Shown here in pieces: positions 57,301 through 64,000 of a stretch of DNA of 64,000 nt. This DNA comes from CAZMSD01 sp964568855. Its GTDB lineage: Bacteria; CAIWAD01. The stretch covers positions 1-64,000 of the forward strand of contig CAZMSD010000003.1 of assembly GCA_964568855.1 (NCBI GenBank). The letters are read 5' to 3'. How positions within the stretch are numbered: position 1 is the first letter of the stretch; every line of letters begins with the position of its first letter. Both the position numbers and the translations under genes were made by a program. The notes beneath the pieces were generated by a model. That model was not told the origin of the DNA, did no database searches, and saw only the letters and a list, made by a program, of their open reading frames with translations.

Positions 57301-58256
57301 TACGCTACCAGCGCGAGGAGCGCGACAACCTCGAGGCCCTGCGCCGGATCTACGTGCCGGCGCCGGACGGCCGTCGCGTTCCCCTGGAGCAGCTGGCCGA
57401 GCTGCGCTACCAGCGCGGCCCCCAGATGATCAAGAGCGAGGACAATTTCCTTCTGGGCTACGTGCTCTTCGACGGCCGCGAAGGCCTGGCCGAGGTGCAG
57501 GTGGTGGAAGAGGCCCGGCTTGAAATCGAGCGGCGCCTGGCGGAGGGCGAGCTGGTCCTGCCCTCGGGAGTGAGTCTGAGTTTCGCGGGGACCTACGAGA
57601 ACCAGCTGCGCGCCGCCCGAAAGCTGCTGGTGGTCATTCCGCTGGCCCTGGCGATCATCCTGGTGCTGCTCTTCCTGCAGTTCCGCTCGCTGGGCACCAC
57701 CGTCCTGGTCTTCAGCGGGGTGGCCGTGGCCTGGGCCGGGGGCTTCCTGCTGATCTGGCTCTACGGGCAGCCCTGGTTCCTGGACTTCGAGATCTTCGGC
57801 GCCCAGTTCAGGGAGCTCTTCCAGGTGCATCCCGTGCATCTCAGCGTGGCGGTCTGGGTGGGTTTCCTGGCTCTCTTCGGCATCGCCACCGACGACGGGG
57901 TGATCATGGCCACCTACCTGGACCAGAGCTTCCGCAGTCGCAGGCCCGGGAGCCCGCACGAGATCCGTGAAGCCGTCAAGGAGGCCGGCGGCCGGCGGGT
58001 GCGGCCCTGCCTGATGACCACGGCCACCACGGTCCTGGCCCTGCTGCCCGTCCTGAGTTCCCAGGGCCGCGGCGCGGACGTGATGGTGCCGATGGCGATT
58101 CCCGTCTTCGGCGGAATGCTGGTGGAGGTGGTCACCATGTTCACCGTGCCGGTGCTCTATTCCGCCGCGAAGGAATGGCGCCTGCGGTCCCGGTCGCCGG
58201 GCCCGGACCGCGACGTCCGGGACGCGGACTCGCTGATCGCGGAAAGCCGACCATGA
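54375..58256 (+). CDS. cusA: Copper/silver-type RND efflux pump (CusA-like, enlarged)
   Basis: The 1293-residue pump is longer than typical CusA (about 1050). Extra length comes from a hydrophobic stretch (about 540-650) and an insertion in the second half of the large loop after LSMIETVINYLPEYL (about 770-850, with RDAEGRPLSAPDGEPYR). TM4 has AIAIGTMVDMGIVVSEN, CusA-like. Two methionines matching the CusA triad are in PLSMIET and RLVMLQSGMRAP. The third position reads RYGISMGAV, with Ile and then Met two residues on, instead of RYGMTV. Monovalent Cu/Ag transport is likely but this shift is unusual. Confidence 0.9.
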   Translation: MATERGSITEIPAEPRRTEDLLTRLIRFTLDFRFIVVLGLLVLLGWGLRTAPFDWELGGLPRDPVAVDAIPDIGENQQIVFTRWPGRSPQDVEDQLTYPLSANLLGLPGVKTVRAYSMFGFSTIYVIFEEQVEFYWSRSRLLEKLASLPPGLLPEDATPVLGPDATALGQVFWYTLQGADAEGNPTGGWDLAELRSIQDWNVRLALMSVEGVSEVASVGGFVQEIQVDVDPDAMRARSVSLADVMHALKMAGAETGAGSIEINRVEYVVRGVGFVRELGDVEEAVIRSEGGTPVRIRDVARVVLGPAPRRGALDVGGAEAVGGVVVVRYGENPLAAIQAVKRKIAEISPGLPRKTLPDGVESQVRIVPFYDRTQLIHETLSTLNDALVGEILVTLIVVLLMVRHLRSSLLIAGLLPAAVLICFIAMKLGGVEANIVALSGIAIAIGTMVDMGIVVSENILRHLAEDAGGGKPRGRVLKATREVAGAVLTALATTVVSFLPVFTLEAAEGKLFRPLAYTKTFALVAALLLALAVIPPLAEFLFTRRLRRGGVLGLGLLLATAGTWLLFGAYPAAGLLVLLAGLVKLAEPWLPGALEPWRRKLDLALVVLLAAYWLAEHWLPLGGDRPFALNLALVALLIFGLLAFYRLVLRSYDGLLDWCLSHKTVFLALPLSMLVLGGLIWSRTGDEFMPPLDEGSYLFMPSTMPHASMSEVQEVLQYQDASILNIPEVSQVVGKLGRAETPLDPAPLSMIETVINYLPEYLQGAEGGPRRFRFDPDSVDLVRDAEGRPLSAPDGEPYRSRGAYPRDSEGRLIPDAGGRYFRNWRAALDPGLNRGRAAWEGIQRPDDIWSEIVRAGEIPGTTSAPKLQPISTRLVMLQSGMRAPMGIKIKGPDLKSIESAALKIEELLREIPSVNRLAVVADRVVGKPYLELHVDRERIARYGISMGAVQEVIAAAVGGRTLAHSVEGRERYAVRVRYQREERDNLEALRRIYVPAPDGRRVPLEQLAELRYQRGPQMIKSEDNFLLGYVLFDGREGLAEVQVVEEARLEIERRLAEGELVLPSGVSLSFAGTYENQLRAARKLLVVIPLALAIILVLLFLQFRSLGTTVLVFSGVAVAWAGGFLLIWLYGQPWFLDFEIFGAQFRELFQVHPVHLSVAVWVGFLALFGIATDDGVIMATYLDQSFRSRRPGSPHEIREAVKEAGGRRVRPCLMTTATTVLALLPVLSSQGRGADVMVPMAIPVFGGMLVEVVTMFTVPVLYSAAKEWRLRSRSPGPDRDVRDADSLIAESRP

Positions 58257-58318
58257 ACGATTCGAACCGAAACGATAAACGACCGCTGACATACAACTGG
58301 AAACAAAAGGAGCACAGA

Positions 58319-58918
58319 ATGAAGATCATCCTCCTCGCCGCTCTCGGCCTGATGCTGGGCCTGGCGGTGCCCGATACCGAAGCGGGATGTCCTCCCGGAT
58401 GCGACAAGGCCTGCTGCGCCGGCGTCCCGTCCGCTACTGCGACTGAGCATGAGCATCCCGGTCATTCCGCAGTGGAAGTGAAGCGGGGCGGAGCCGCGCC
58501 CGAACACCCCGCTGCCCCGGCTGAACTTCCCGTCCTCAAGGAGAGCTATCCCTGGACCACCTGTCCCATCAGCGGCCTGGAGCTGGGATCCATGGGCGAT
58601 CCCTATTCCATCGAGCTGGAGGGGCTGACCGTCAGACTCTGCTGCGACGGCTGCGAGAAGAAGGCCCGGGCCAGGGCCGCGGAGATCACGGCCGATCTCA
58701 GGAAGGCAGTCATCGAGCGCGACTCCCGGGATTATCCCCTGGAGGAATGCCTGACCTGCGGAATGCATCTCAAGGATGGACGCGGCCTGGACATGGTTCA
58801 CGGCAGCACCATGGTGCGGCTCTGCGGTGAAATGTGCCGCGTCAGTTTCGAAGGGGATCCCGAGGCGCGGGTCCAGCAGGTCCTGCGAGCCCGGAACGAG
58901 CAGGCGAAGAGGCAGTAG
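58319..58918 (+). CDS. Secreted Cys-rich protein with YHS-like metal-binding modules
   Basis: The 199-residue product starts behind an AAAAGGAG site, 62 bp after the pump gene, and has an export signal (residues 1-22). A CPPGCDKACC cluster and a His-rich stretch (EHEHPGHS) are followed by two related modules: CPISGLELGSMGDPYSIELEGLTVRLCCDGCEKKA and CLTCGMHLKDGRGLDMVHGSTMVRLCGEMC. These resemble YHS/TRASH-type Cys modules that bind copper and similar metals. It is probably the last gene of the Cus-type operon, since a terminator follows at 59012. Confidence 0.75.
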   Translation: MKIILLAALGLMLGLAVPDTEAGCPPGCDKACCAGVPSATATEHEHPGHSAVEVKRGGAAPEHPAAPAELPVLKESYPWTTCPISGLELGSMGDPYSIELEGLTVRLCCDGCEKKARARAAEITADLRKAVIERDSRDYPLEECLTCGMHLKDGRGLDMVHGSTMVRLCGEMCRVSFEGDPEARVQQVLRARNEQAKRQ

Positions 58919-59011
58919 CCGGTTCCAGAGGGAGCGACGGGTCGCACGCTCCGGGTCATTCGCCGGGGCGGGGCGCTTCGCAAAGCGCCTGCTCGGCGTC
59001 CAAGATTCCAC

Positions 59012-59049
59012 TCCGGCGGGTTTCCTGTGGGAATTCCGCCGGAATTTTT
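59012..59049 (+). terminator. Rho-independent terminator after the Cus-type operon
   Basis: Arms TCCGGCGG (59012-59019) and CCGCCGGA (59036-59043), with a second inner stem (TTCC/GGGAA), are followed by five Ts (59045-59049). The rest of the gene-free interval 58919-59358 shows no ORF; 59050-59358 likely contains the promoter of the prkA operon, but no clear hexamers were fixed. Confidence 0.85.
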
Positions 59050-59358
59050 ATAGCTCCCCTCTGGAGGCCTCAGGGAGTCTGTTGGAACAAACAGGTTGCG
59101 CCAGGGTTCATCGAGTGGAACCGGAACCGGAGCGGCGGGCTCCATGAGCGGGCCGGCTCTGCAAGCCGGACCGGGAGGACAGGGTGAGCGGCGGCCCAGA
59201 GCGCTGATCGGCAATGCGAAGGAATTCCGCCGCAGATTCAACGTTTTCCCGTACATATCCCCCCTTGCGGCTTCAGAGCAGCCCCTCGACGGTCGATAGA
59301 ACCAGTAGCTGATAAATCGGAACAACCCGCTCCCTTAGCCCAGACACCGAGGTGCCCC

Positions 59359-61578
59359 ATGCTGAAGGAACTCGACAACCTGCTGAACGACGAGAGCACC
59401 GTGATCGCCCAGGACGAAACCCTCAACTTCGAGGACTACCTGGATCTGCTCCTGCGCGCTCCCTGGATCACCCGCACCACCCCGCAGCTCCTGCACGACA
59501 TGATCCTGAGTCACGGCGTGGAACACGCGATCCAGCCCGGGAAACCGGTCAAGCACACCTATCATTTCTTCGAGACGCAGGAGATGGTGGGTCCCTTCGT
59601 GGTCTTCGGCCAGCAGAAGGCGAAAGAGAACATCGTCGAGAAGTTCGACAATGCCGCCCGGGGCGCCGAGGCCTGGAAACGCCTGTGGATCCTGCTGGGC
59701 CCGCCCGGCTCCGCCAAGTCGCGGTCGATGGACGCCGTCAAGCTGGCCCTGTTCAACTACTCGCGCAGCGAGGAGGGCCGGACTTACACGCTGCTGCTGC
59801 CCTCGCTGGACGAGCGCCTGCGCGACCGGGCCGTCTTGGAGCAGGACGGTATCTGGTACCTGCAGAGCCCGCTCTTCGAGCGCCCGCTGCAGGTGATTCC
59901 CGAGGAGGTCCGGCCGGGCTTCATCGACCGCCTGAACGAGCGCCTCGACCAGCAGGCGCTGGCGGAATTCCTGCACCGTCACCCGCAGTACGACAACGAT
60001 TACCGCATCCAGATCGACGGGCGCATCTCGCCCTTCAGCGACTACGTCCTGCAGGACTTCATGCGGGCCAAGAATCTGAACCTGCAGGAGCTCTTCCCCT
60101 ACCTCAAGGTGCGCCGAATGATCTTCAACGCCACCACCAAGGCGGGGATCGGCTCCTACACCCCTCGCGACGAGAAGAGCCAGGAGGCCGGCTCGCTGGT
60201 GGGCAACGTGGACTACAGCCTGCTGCCGCGCTTCGGCAGCGAATCGCACCCCCTGGTGCACGACTACAAGGGCGAACTCTGCGCCGGCGCCAACGGCTTC
60301 GTGGAAATCCACGAGATCCTCAAGCTCACCGACCGCTTCCTCTACGAGCTGCTCTTCGCCACCCAGGACCGTTTCTTCAAGCCCGAGGGCCAGCCGCCGA
60401 TCCCCTTCAACGGCGTGATCATCGGCCACACCAATTTCCACGAATACAACATGTTCATCGAGAACCGCACCTTCGAGGCGCTGCGCAGCCGCACCACCTT
60501 CATCGAGATGCCGCTCTCGGTGCACTTCAAGGACGAAGAATTCATCTACAACAACACCTATTCGAATAATACCCGGGACTGGAACAAGGAGCGCCGGCAC
60601 CAGGCCCACGTCGCTCCCCATTCCATCGAGATGCTCAGCCTGGTGGCCGTGATGTCGCGGCTCTACGCTTCGAACCAGAATCCGAACCTGAGTCTCCTGC
60701 AGAAGGCGCTGATCTACGCCGGCCGCAGCGACAGCGGCGTGGACAACAACATGGCGCGCACGATCCTCGAGGAATTCGAATACGTCAAACCCTCGGAGGG
60801 GACCTTCGGCCTGGACCCGCGCTTCATCCAGAACATCTTCGAGACCACCGAGCATTTCCAGATCAACGAGTACGCCGCGAATCTGATGAAGCTCGAGCAG
60901 GACAGCGGCGGCCAGGCGATGCTGACCTCCATCGCGCTCGAGAACCCCTGTGTCACACCGCTGGACCTCTACGTGCGCATGGAGCACGCGCTGAAGGAGA
61001 CCTTCGCCACCCAGAAGGCGACCCTCAGCCACTACGTGGAGAAGGTCCTGCCGCTGGCGCGCGGATGGATCTTCGGCCAGATCGCCAGCGACGTCTACAG
61101 CGCCATCCTGCGCGACGACTCGGTCATCGAGACCACCTGGAAAAAGTACACGGACCACGTGCGGGCCTACGCCCACAACACCACGGTCAAGCACGACGTG
61201 ACACAGGCGGACGCCCAGCCCGACGAGAAGTTCATGCAGACCATCGAGCAGTACCTGGGCGTACCCGAGAAGGACGTCTTCCGCAAGGAACTCTCGGACG
61301 CCATCGCCACCGTCAGCCACCAGGTCCTGCTGGCCGACGAGCCCTCCTACATGAGCGCCATCAAGCGTTACGTGTTCGAGAACGAGTTCAAGTCGGGCGA
61401 GAACATGAAGCTGCTGGGCTGGATCAAGAGCGGCACCAGCACCGCGACGACGCACGCCCGCGAGCGCGAGCACCTGAACGAGACGATCCGCTACCTGATG
61501 GAAAACCGGGGCTGCTGCGGGAAGTGCGCCTTCCAGGCGCTGACCATCACCGCCAACGCCTCCAGCATCTCGGCCTGA
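59359..61578 (+). CDS. prkA: PrkA-family AAA+ serine protein kinase (YeaG-like)
   Basis: The 739-residue protein has an N-terminal AAA-type P-loop (LLGPPGSAKSR, about 112-122), characteristic segments (HTNFHEYNMFIENRTFEALRSR; NNTYSNNTRDWNKERRHQAH) and a C-terminal PrkA kinase-like domain. PrkA/YeaG with YeaH acts in nutrient and stress adaptation; direct substrates are unclear. It is first of three genes with YeaH and SpoVR homologues, the conserved order. Confidence 0.94.
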   Translation: MLKELDNLLNDESTVIAQDETLNFEDYLDLLLRAPWITRTTPQLLHDMILSHGVEHAIQPGKPVKHTYHFFETQEMVGPFVVFGQQKAKENIVEKFDNAARGAEAWKRLWILLGPPGSAKSRSMDAVKLALFNYSRSEEGRTYTLLLPSLDERLRDRAVLEQDGIWYLQSPLFERPLQVIPEEVRPGFIDRLNERLDQQALAEFLHRHPQYDNDYRIQIDGRISPFSDYVLQDFMRAKNLNLQELFPYLKVRRMIFNATTKAGIGSYTPRDEKSQEAGSLVGNVDYSLLPRFGSESHPLVHDYKGELCAGANGFVEIHEILKLTDRFLYELLFATQDRFFKPEGQPPIPFNGVIIGHTNFHEYNMFIENRTFEALRSRTTFIEMPLSVHFKDEEFIYNNTYSNNTRDWNKERRHQAHVAPHSIEMLSLVAVMSRLYASNQNPNLSLLQKALIYAGRSDSGVDNNMARTILEEFEYVKPSEGTFGLDPRFIQNIFETTEHFQINEYAANLMKLEQDSGGQAMLTSIALENPCVTPLDLYVRMEHALKETFATQKATLSHYVEKVLPLARGWIFGQIASDVYSAILRDDSVIETTWKKYTDHVRAYAHNTTVKHDVTQADAQPDEKFMQTIEQYLGVPEKDVFRKELSDAIATVSHQVLLADEPSYMSAIKRYVFENEFKSGENMKLLGWIKSGTSTATTHAREREHLNETIRYLMENRGCCGKCAFQALTITANASSISA

Positions 61579-61579
61579 C

Positions 61580-62695
61580 ATGAAACGCCACACGCCGCGG
61601 CAGCACATTCCCGAGACCCTCCTGCGGACCGTCGAGGTCAGCCGGATCGACTCCTCGGAATCCGAGGGCGCCTTCAACGAGTTCATCGAGGAACAGCTCG
61701 AGGACCTGGTGGATCACATCCTCAACGAGGGCGACCTGGGCAACCGTGGAAGCGACATCATCGTCGAGATGGACGACATCCAGCCGCCCACGCTGGTCTA
61801 CGGGGATACGGGCGGCGGCGGGAGCGGACAGGGACAGGGTCCCGGCGGCGAGAAGGGCCGCATCAGCTTCGGATTGCCCTTCGAGAAGTTCATGGATCTC
61901 GTGGCCGCCAAGTTGCAGCTGCCCGACCTGACCAAGGAGGGCAAGGGCCGGATCAAGCAGATCAGCTACGAGTTCAAGACCTTCGGTCCTTCCGGGGCGA
62001 TCCTCGACAAGCGGCGCACTTTCCGGCGCGCGCTGAGGACCAGCATCGGAACCGGCGTCTACGCCCCCGACCGGGGCAAGCTCGATGTCTTCGTCCGCAG
62101 GCGCGACCGGCGCTTCAAGCTGCCGGTGCGGGTGGAGCGGCCGCGCTACAAGGCGGTGGTCTTCTACATGGGAGACATCTCCTACTCGACCTACGGCGAG
62201 CGGCTCGAGATCGAGAAGCGCATCGCCAACTTCATCCACAACTGGCTGGATTACAACTACGGGCCGAACAACGTGGAGCACCGCTTCTTCGTGCACGACG
62301 CCGCGGCCTACGAGGTGCGCCCGGAGGAATTCTACACCGTCAAGAACGCGGGCGGCACGCAGGCCTCCGTGATCTTCGAGCTGGTGTCGCAGATCGCCTT
62401 CAACGAGTACGACACCGAGTCCACGAACTTCTACGCCTTCTACTTCGGCGACGGCGAGCTCTTCGGCAACGACGCCGGGGACATCGTGCGCATCATCGCC
62501 GAAACCATGCGCCCCACCTTCAACCGCATCGGGGTGGTGGAAGTGCGGCCCAGCCGCATCAGCCAGCTGGCCAACAAGCTGAACGAGACCTTCGAGCACG
62601 ACCGCGTCGTGCGCGTGGGCGAGATCCGCGAGAAGAAGCAGACCATCGAAATCATCAAGCTGCTGTTCAGGAGCGAGGGCCGTGAGGAGCATTAG
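61580..62695 (+). CDS. YeaH/YhbH family protein (DUF444)
   Basis: The 371-residue protein begins one base after the prkA stop. It has a flexible Gly/Gln-rich linker (GGGGSGQGQGPGGEKGR) and a von Willebrand A-like fold in its C-terminal half (VFYMGDISYSTYGERLEIEKRI, FFVHDAAAYEV, FYAFYFGDGELFGND). DUF444 proteins are partners of PrkA kinases. The linker is a usual feature of the family. Confidence 0.94.
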   Translation: MKRHTPRQHIPETLLRTVEVSRIDSSESEGAFNEFIEEQLEDLVDHILNEGDLGNRGSDIIVEMDDIQPPTLVYGDTGGGGSGQGQGPGGEKGRISFGLPFEKFMDLVAAKLQLPDLTKEGKGRIKQISYEFKTFGPSGAILDKRRTFRRALRTSIGTGVYAPDRGKLDVFVRRRDRRFKLPVRVERPRYKAVVFYMGDISYSTYGERLEIEKRIANFIHNWLDYNYGPNNVEHRFFVHDAAAYEVRPEEFYTVKNAGGTQASVIFELVSQIAFNEYDTESTNFYAFYFGDGELFGNDAGDIVRIIAETMRPTFNRIGVVEVRPSRISQLANKLNETFEHDRVVRVGEIREKKQTIEIIKLLFRSEGREEH

Positions 62696-64000
62696 GACCG
62701 ATTCGCAGCTTTACGAACTCGAGCAGCGCATTCTGTCTCACGCGGAAGAGCTGGGGCGCAAGCTGCCCGAAATCCGCTTCTTCATCCTCGACGGCATGGA
62801 ATTCTCCTCGCTGCTGGAGAAGAACGTCTACCCGGTCAGCCCGGTGAACATCTGGGAAGGCAAGCAGATGATCGACCGGCGCCATCGGATCGAGACCGGC
62901 CAGGAGTCGAGCATCTTCTACGAGGTGGTGCAGACGGGCCGGCCCTCCTACGCCTACCTCAGCCACGGCAACTCGCCCATGATGCAGGCCACGGTGATGG
63001 CGCACGTCTGCGGACACTGCGAGTTCTCCGAGCTGAGCGTGCTCTGCGACAGTTTCCCCGACCACACAGAGCGGGTGATGCATCTCGTGCGCAAGACCGA
63101 ACTCAGCCGGCGCCAGATGGGCGAGTGTTTGTATCACGAGTACTGGAACGCCTGCGAGTCCGTGGTCCCGCTGATCGCGCCGAATTCGCAGTTCAACCTG
63201 TCCCACTCCATCGACACCGACACCAGGATCAGCGAGAAGTTCGAGCTGCGCGAGGACGAGGAGCCCGAGCGGAAACCCTACGCACCCTTTTCGAGCACGC
63301 TCGAACAGCTGCTGGCCCGAGAAACCGGCGATTCGATCTTCGAGCACGACCAGCGGGTGCGCGTCCGCCAGGAGCGGCTGAGCCGCCGCGGTTACAAGCT
63401 GCGGGCGCCCTGCCAGGACGTGCTGGCCTTCCTGCGCAATTTCGCTCCGGCCAGCAACTCGGAACGCGCGATCCTGGAGTACCTGTACACGGTCAACCTG
63501 CCCTACGATTTCGTGATCCGCAGCCAGATCATGAACGAGGGCTGGGCGATGTACTGGCAGAACGAGATCATGCACAAGCTCTTCGCCGAGCAGGCCGTGG
63601 GAGACATCATCGACTACGCGCGCATGTTCGCCGGGGTCTGCTACCCGAGGCCCTTCTTCCAGCGCAACCCGTATCACCTGGGCTACAATCTCTGGAAGCA
63701 CATCCGCGACCTCTACGAGCGGGGGATGGTCTCGCTGGATTACATCGAAGAGACCGACCTGAAGCGCCGCGAGGACTGGAACGAGCCCGGCGGCCGGGAC
63801 CCCGTGTGGGCGATGGAGCACCTGGTCTCGACCGTGACGGATTACGAGTTCCTCCGCCGTTTCCTGACTCCCGCGCTGATCCACGAGTTCCACCTCAACC
63901 GCTTCCCGAAGGAACTGGCGCAGCGCATGGGCATCAAGCCCAAGGACGTCGTCAAGGAGGACCACCGGCACGTCTGGATCGACCCCGAGCCGATCAAGGA
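62682..64000 (+). CDS. SpoVR family protein, 3' end beyond the window
   Basis: The GTG at 62682, behind GAGCGAGG, opens a frame that runs to the window end without a stop: 439 codons are present. The sequence (YELEQRILSHAEELGRKLPEIRFFILDGMEFSSLL, then NVYPVSPVNIWEGK, CGHCEFSELS, NLSHSIDTDTRISEKFELREDEEPERKPYAPF and ELAQRMGIKPKDVVKEDHRH) matches SpoVR. It overlaps the YeaH-like gene by 14 bases. Roles described for this family involve spore coat or stress; sporulation is not implied here. Confidence 0.92.
   Translation, partial: MRSIRTDSQLYELEQRILSHAEELGRKLPEIRFFILDGMEFSSLLEKNVYPVSPVNIWEGKQMIDRRHRIETGQESSIFYEVVQTGRPSYAYLSHGNSPMMQATVMAHVCGHCEFSELSVLCDSFPDHTERVMHLVRKTELSRRQMGECLYHEYWNACESVVPLIAPNSQFNLSHSIDTDTRISEKFELREDEEPERKPYAPFSSTLEQLLARETGDSIFEHDQRVRVRQERLSRRGYKLRAPCQDVLAFLRNFAPASNSERAILEYLYTVNLPYDFVIRSQIMNEGWAMYWQNEIMHKLFAEQAVGDIIDYARMFAGVCYPRPFFQRNPYHLGYNLWKHIRDLYERGMVSLDYIEETDLKRREDWNEPGGRDPVWAMEHLVSTVTDYEFLRRFLTPALIHEFHLNRFPKELAQRMGIKPKDVVKEDHRHVWIDPEPIK

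Overview
The window is high in GC (about two thirds by eye) and carries two large secreted proteins that end in the 'NPFNP... GxYxYxL' FlgD-like / type A sorting tail common in the FCB superphylum (Fibrobacterota, Latescibacterota, Eisenbacteria, Krumholzibacteriota and relatives). A single-subunit type B succinate dehydrogenase cytochrome b and many PAS/receiver signalling proteins fit the same group. A 100-N run at 16855-16954 inside a tandem repeat shows this is a scaffolded draft assembly, probably a metagenome bin. No tRNA or rRNA gene was seen.

Layout. 1-8.4 kb: the leader end of a CRISPR array and a complete type I-C cas operon on the minus strand (cas3-cas5-cas8c[cas11c]-cas7-cas4-cas1-cas2, then leader and array). 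8.6-11.1 kb: wreckage of a phosphate regulon, a phoR kinase with stops, a frameshift and deletions, followed by an in-frame chimera of pstS and phoU with the transporter genes missing. 11.1-16.7 kb: rubrerythrin, a PAS histidine kinase with two co-transcribed response regulators, a small lipoprotein and an acetyltransferase. 16.7-20.1 kb: a palindromic tandem repeat with the assembly gap, an rtcB/archease operon and ferritin. 20.2-24.1 kb: a secreted zinc metallopeptidase. 24.1-30.7 kb: a first metal efflux operon of CzcCBA type. 30.8-32.9 kb: a structured RNA leader ending in a terminator, then fpg and threonine aldolase. 32.9-34.0 kb: superoxide dismutase and a small HMA metallochaperone. 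34.4-37.8 kb: sdhCAB. 37.8-41.7 kb: two secreted proteins. 41.9-44.6 kb: a hybrid kinase and a receiver. 44.6-45.9 kb: arsM-arsR. 46.1-47.6 kb: an MIO ammonia-lyase. 47.8-58.9 kb: a two-component system with an NtrC-type regulator, followed by two sigma-54 promoters serving a Cys-rich secreted protein and a CusCBA copper/silver-type efflux operon. 59.4-64 kb: the PrkA-YeaH-SpoVR stress module, cut by the window edge.

Together the region reads as a metal and oxidative stress neighbourhood: two RND efflux systems with Cys-rich periplasmic partners, arsenic methylation, HMA chaperone, ferritin, rubrerythrin and SOD, beside a defence locus. The clearest regulatory circuit is the membrane kinase at 47765, its sigma-54 activator at 49453, twin dyads at 51445-51483 and -24/-12 promoters at 50896 and 51566.

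The most unusual signals are: (i) the non-palindromic 7-mer GTATCAC/GTGATAC, counted by eye 41 times in both orientations and in several reading frames, about ten times my rough expectation, yet absent from a 5.9-kb stretch covering most of the cas operon; (ii) a riboswitch-like five-helix leader upstream of fpg; (iii) the collapsed pst locus; (iv) the sigma-54 metal circuit.
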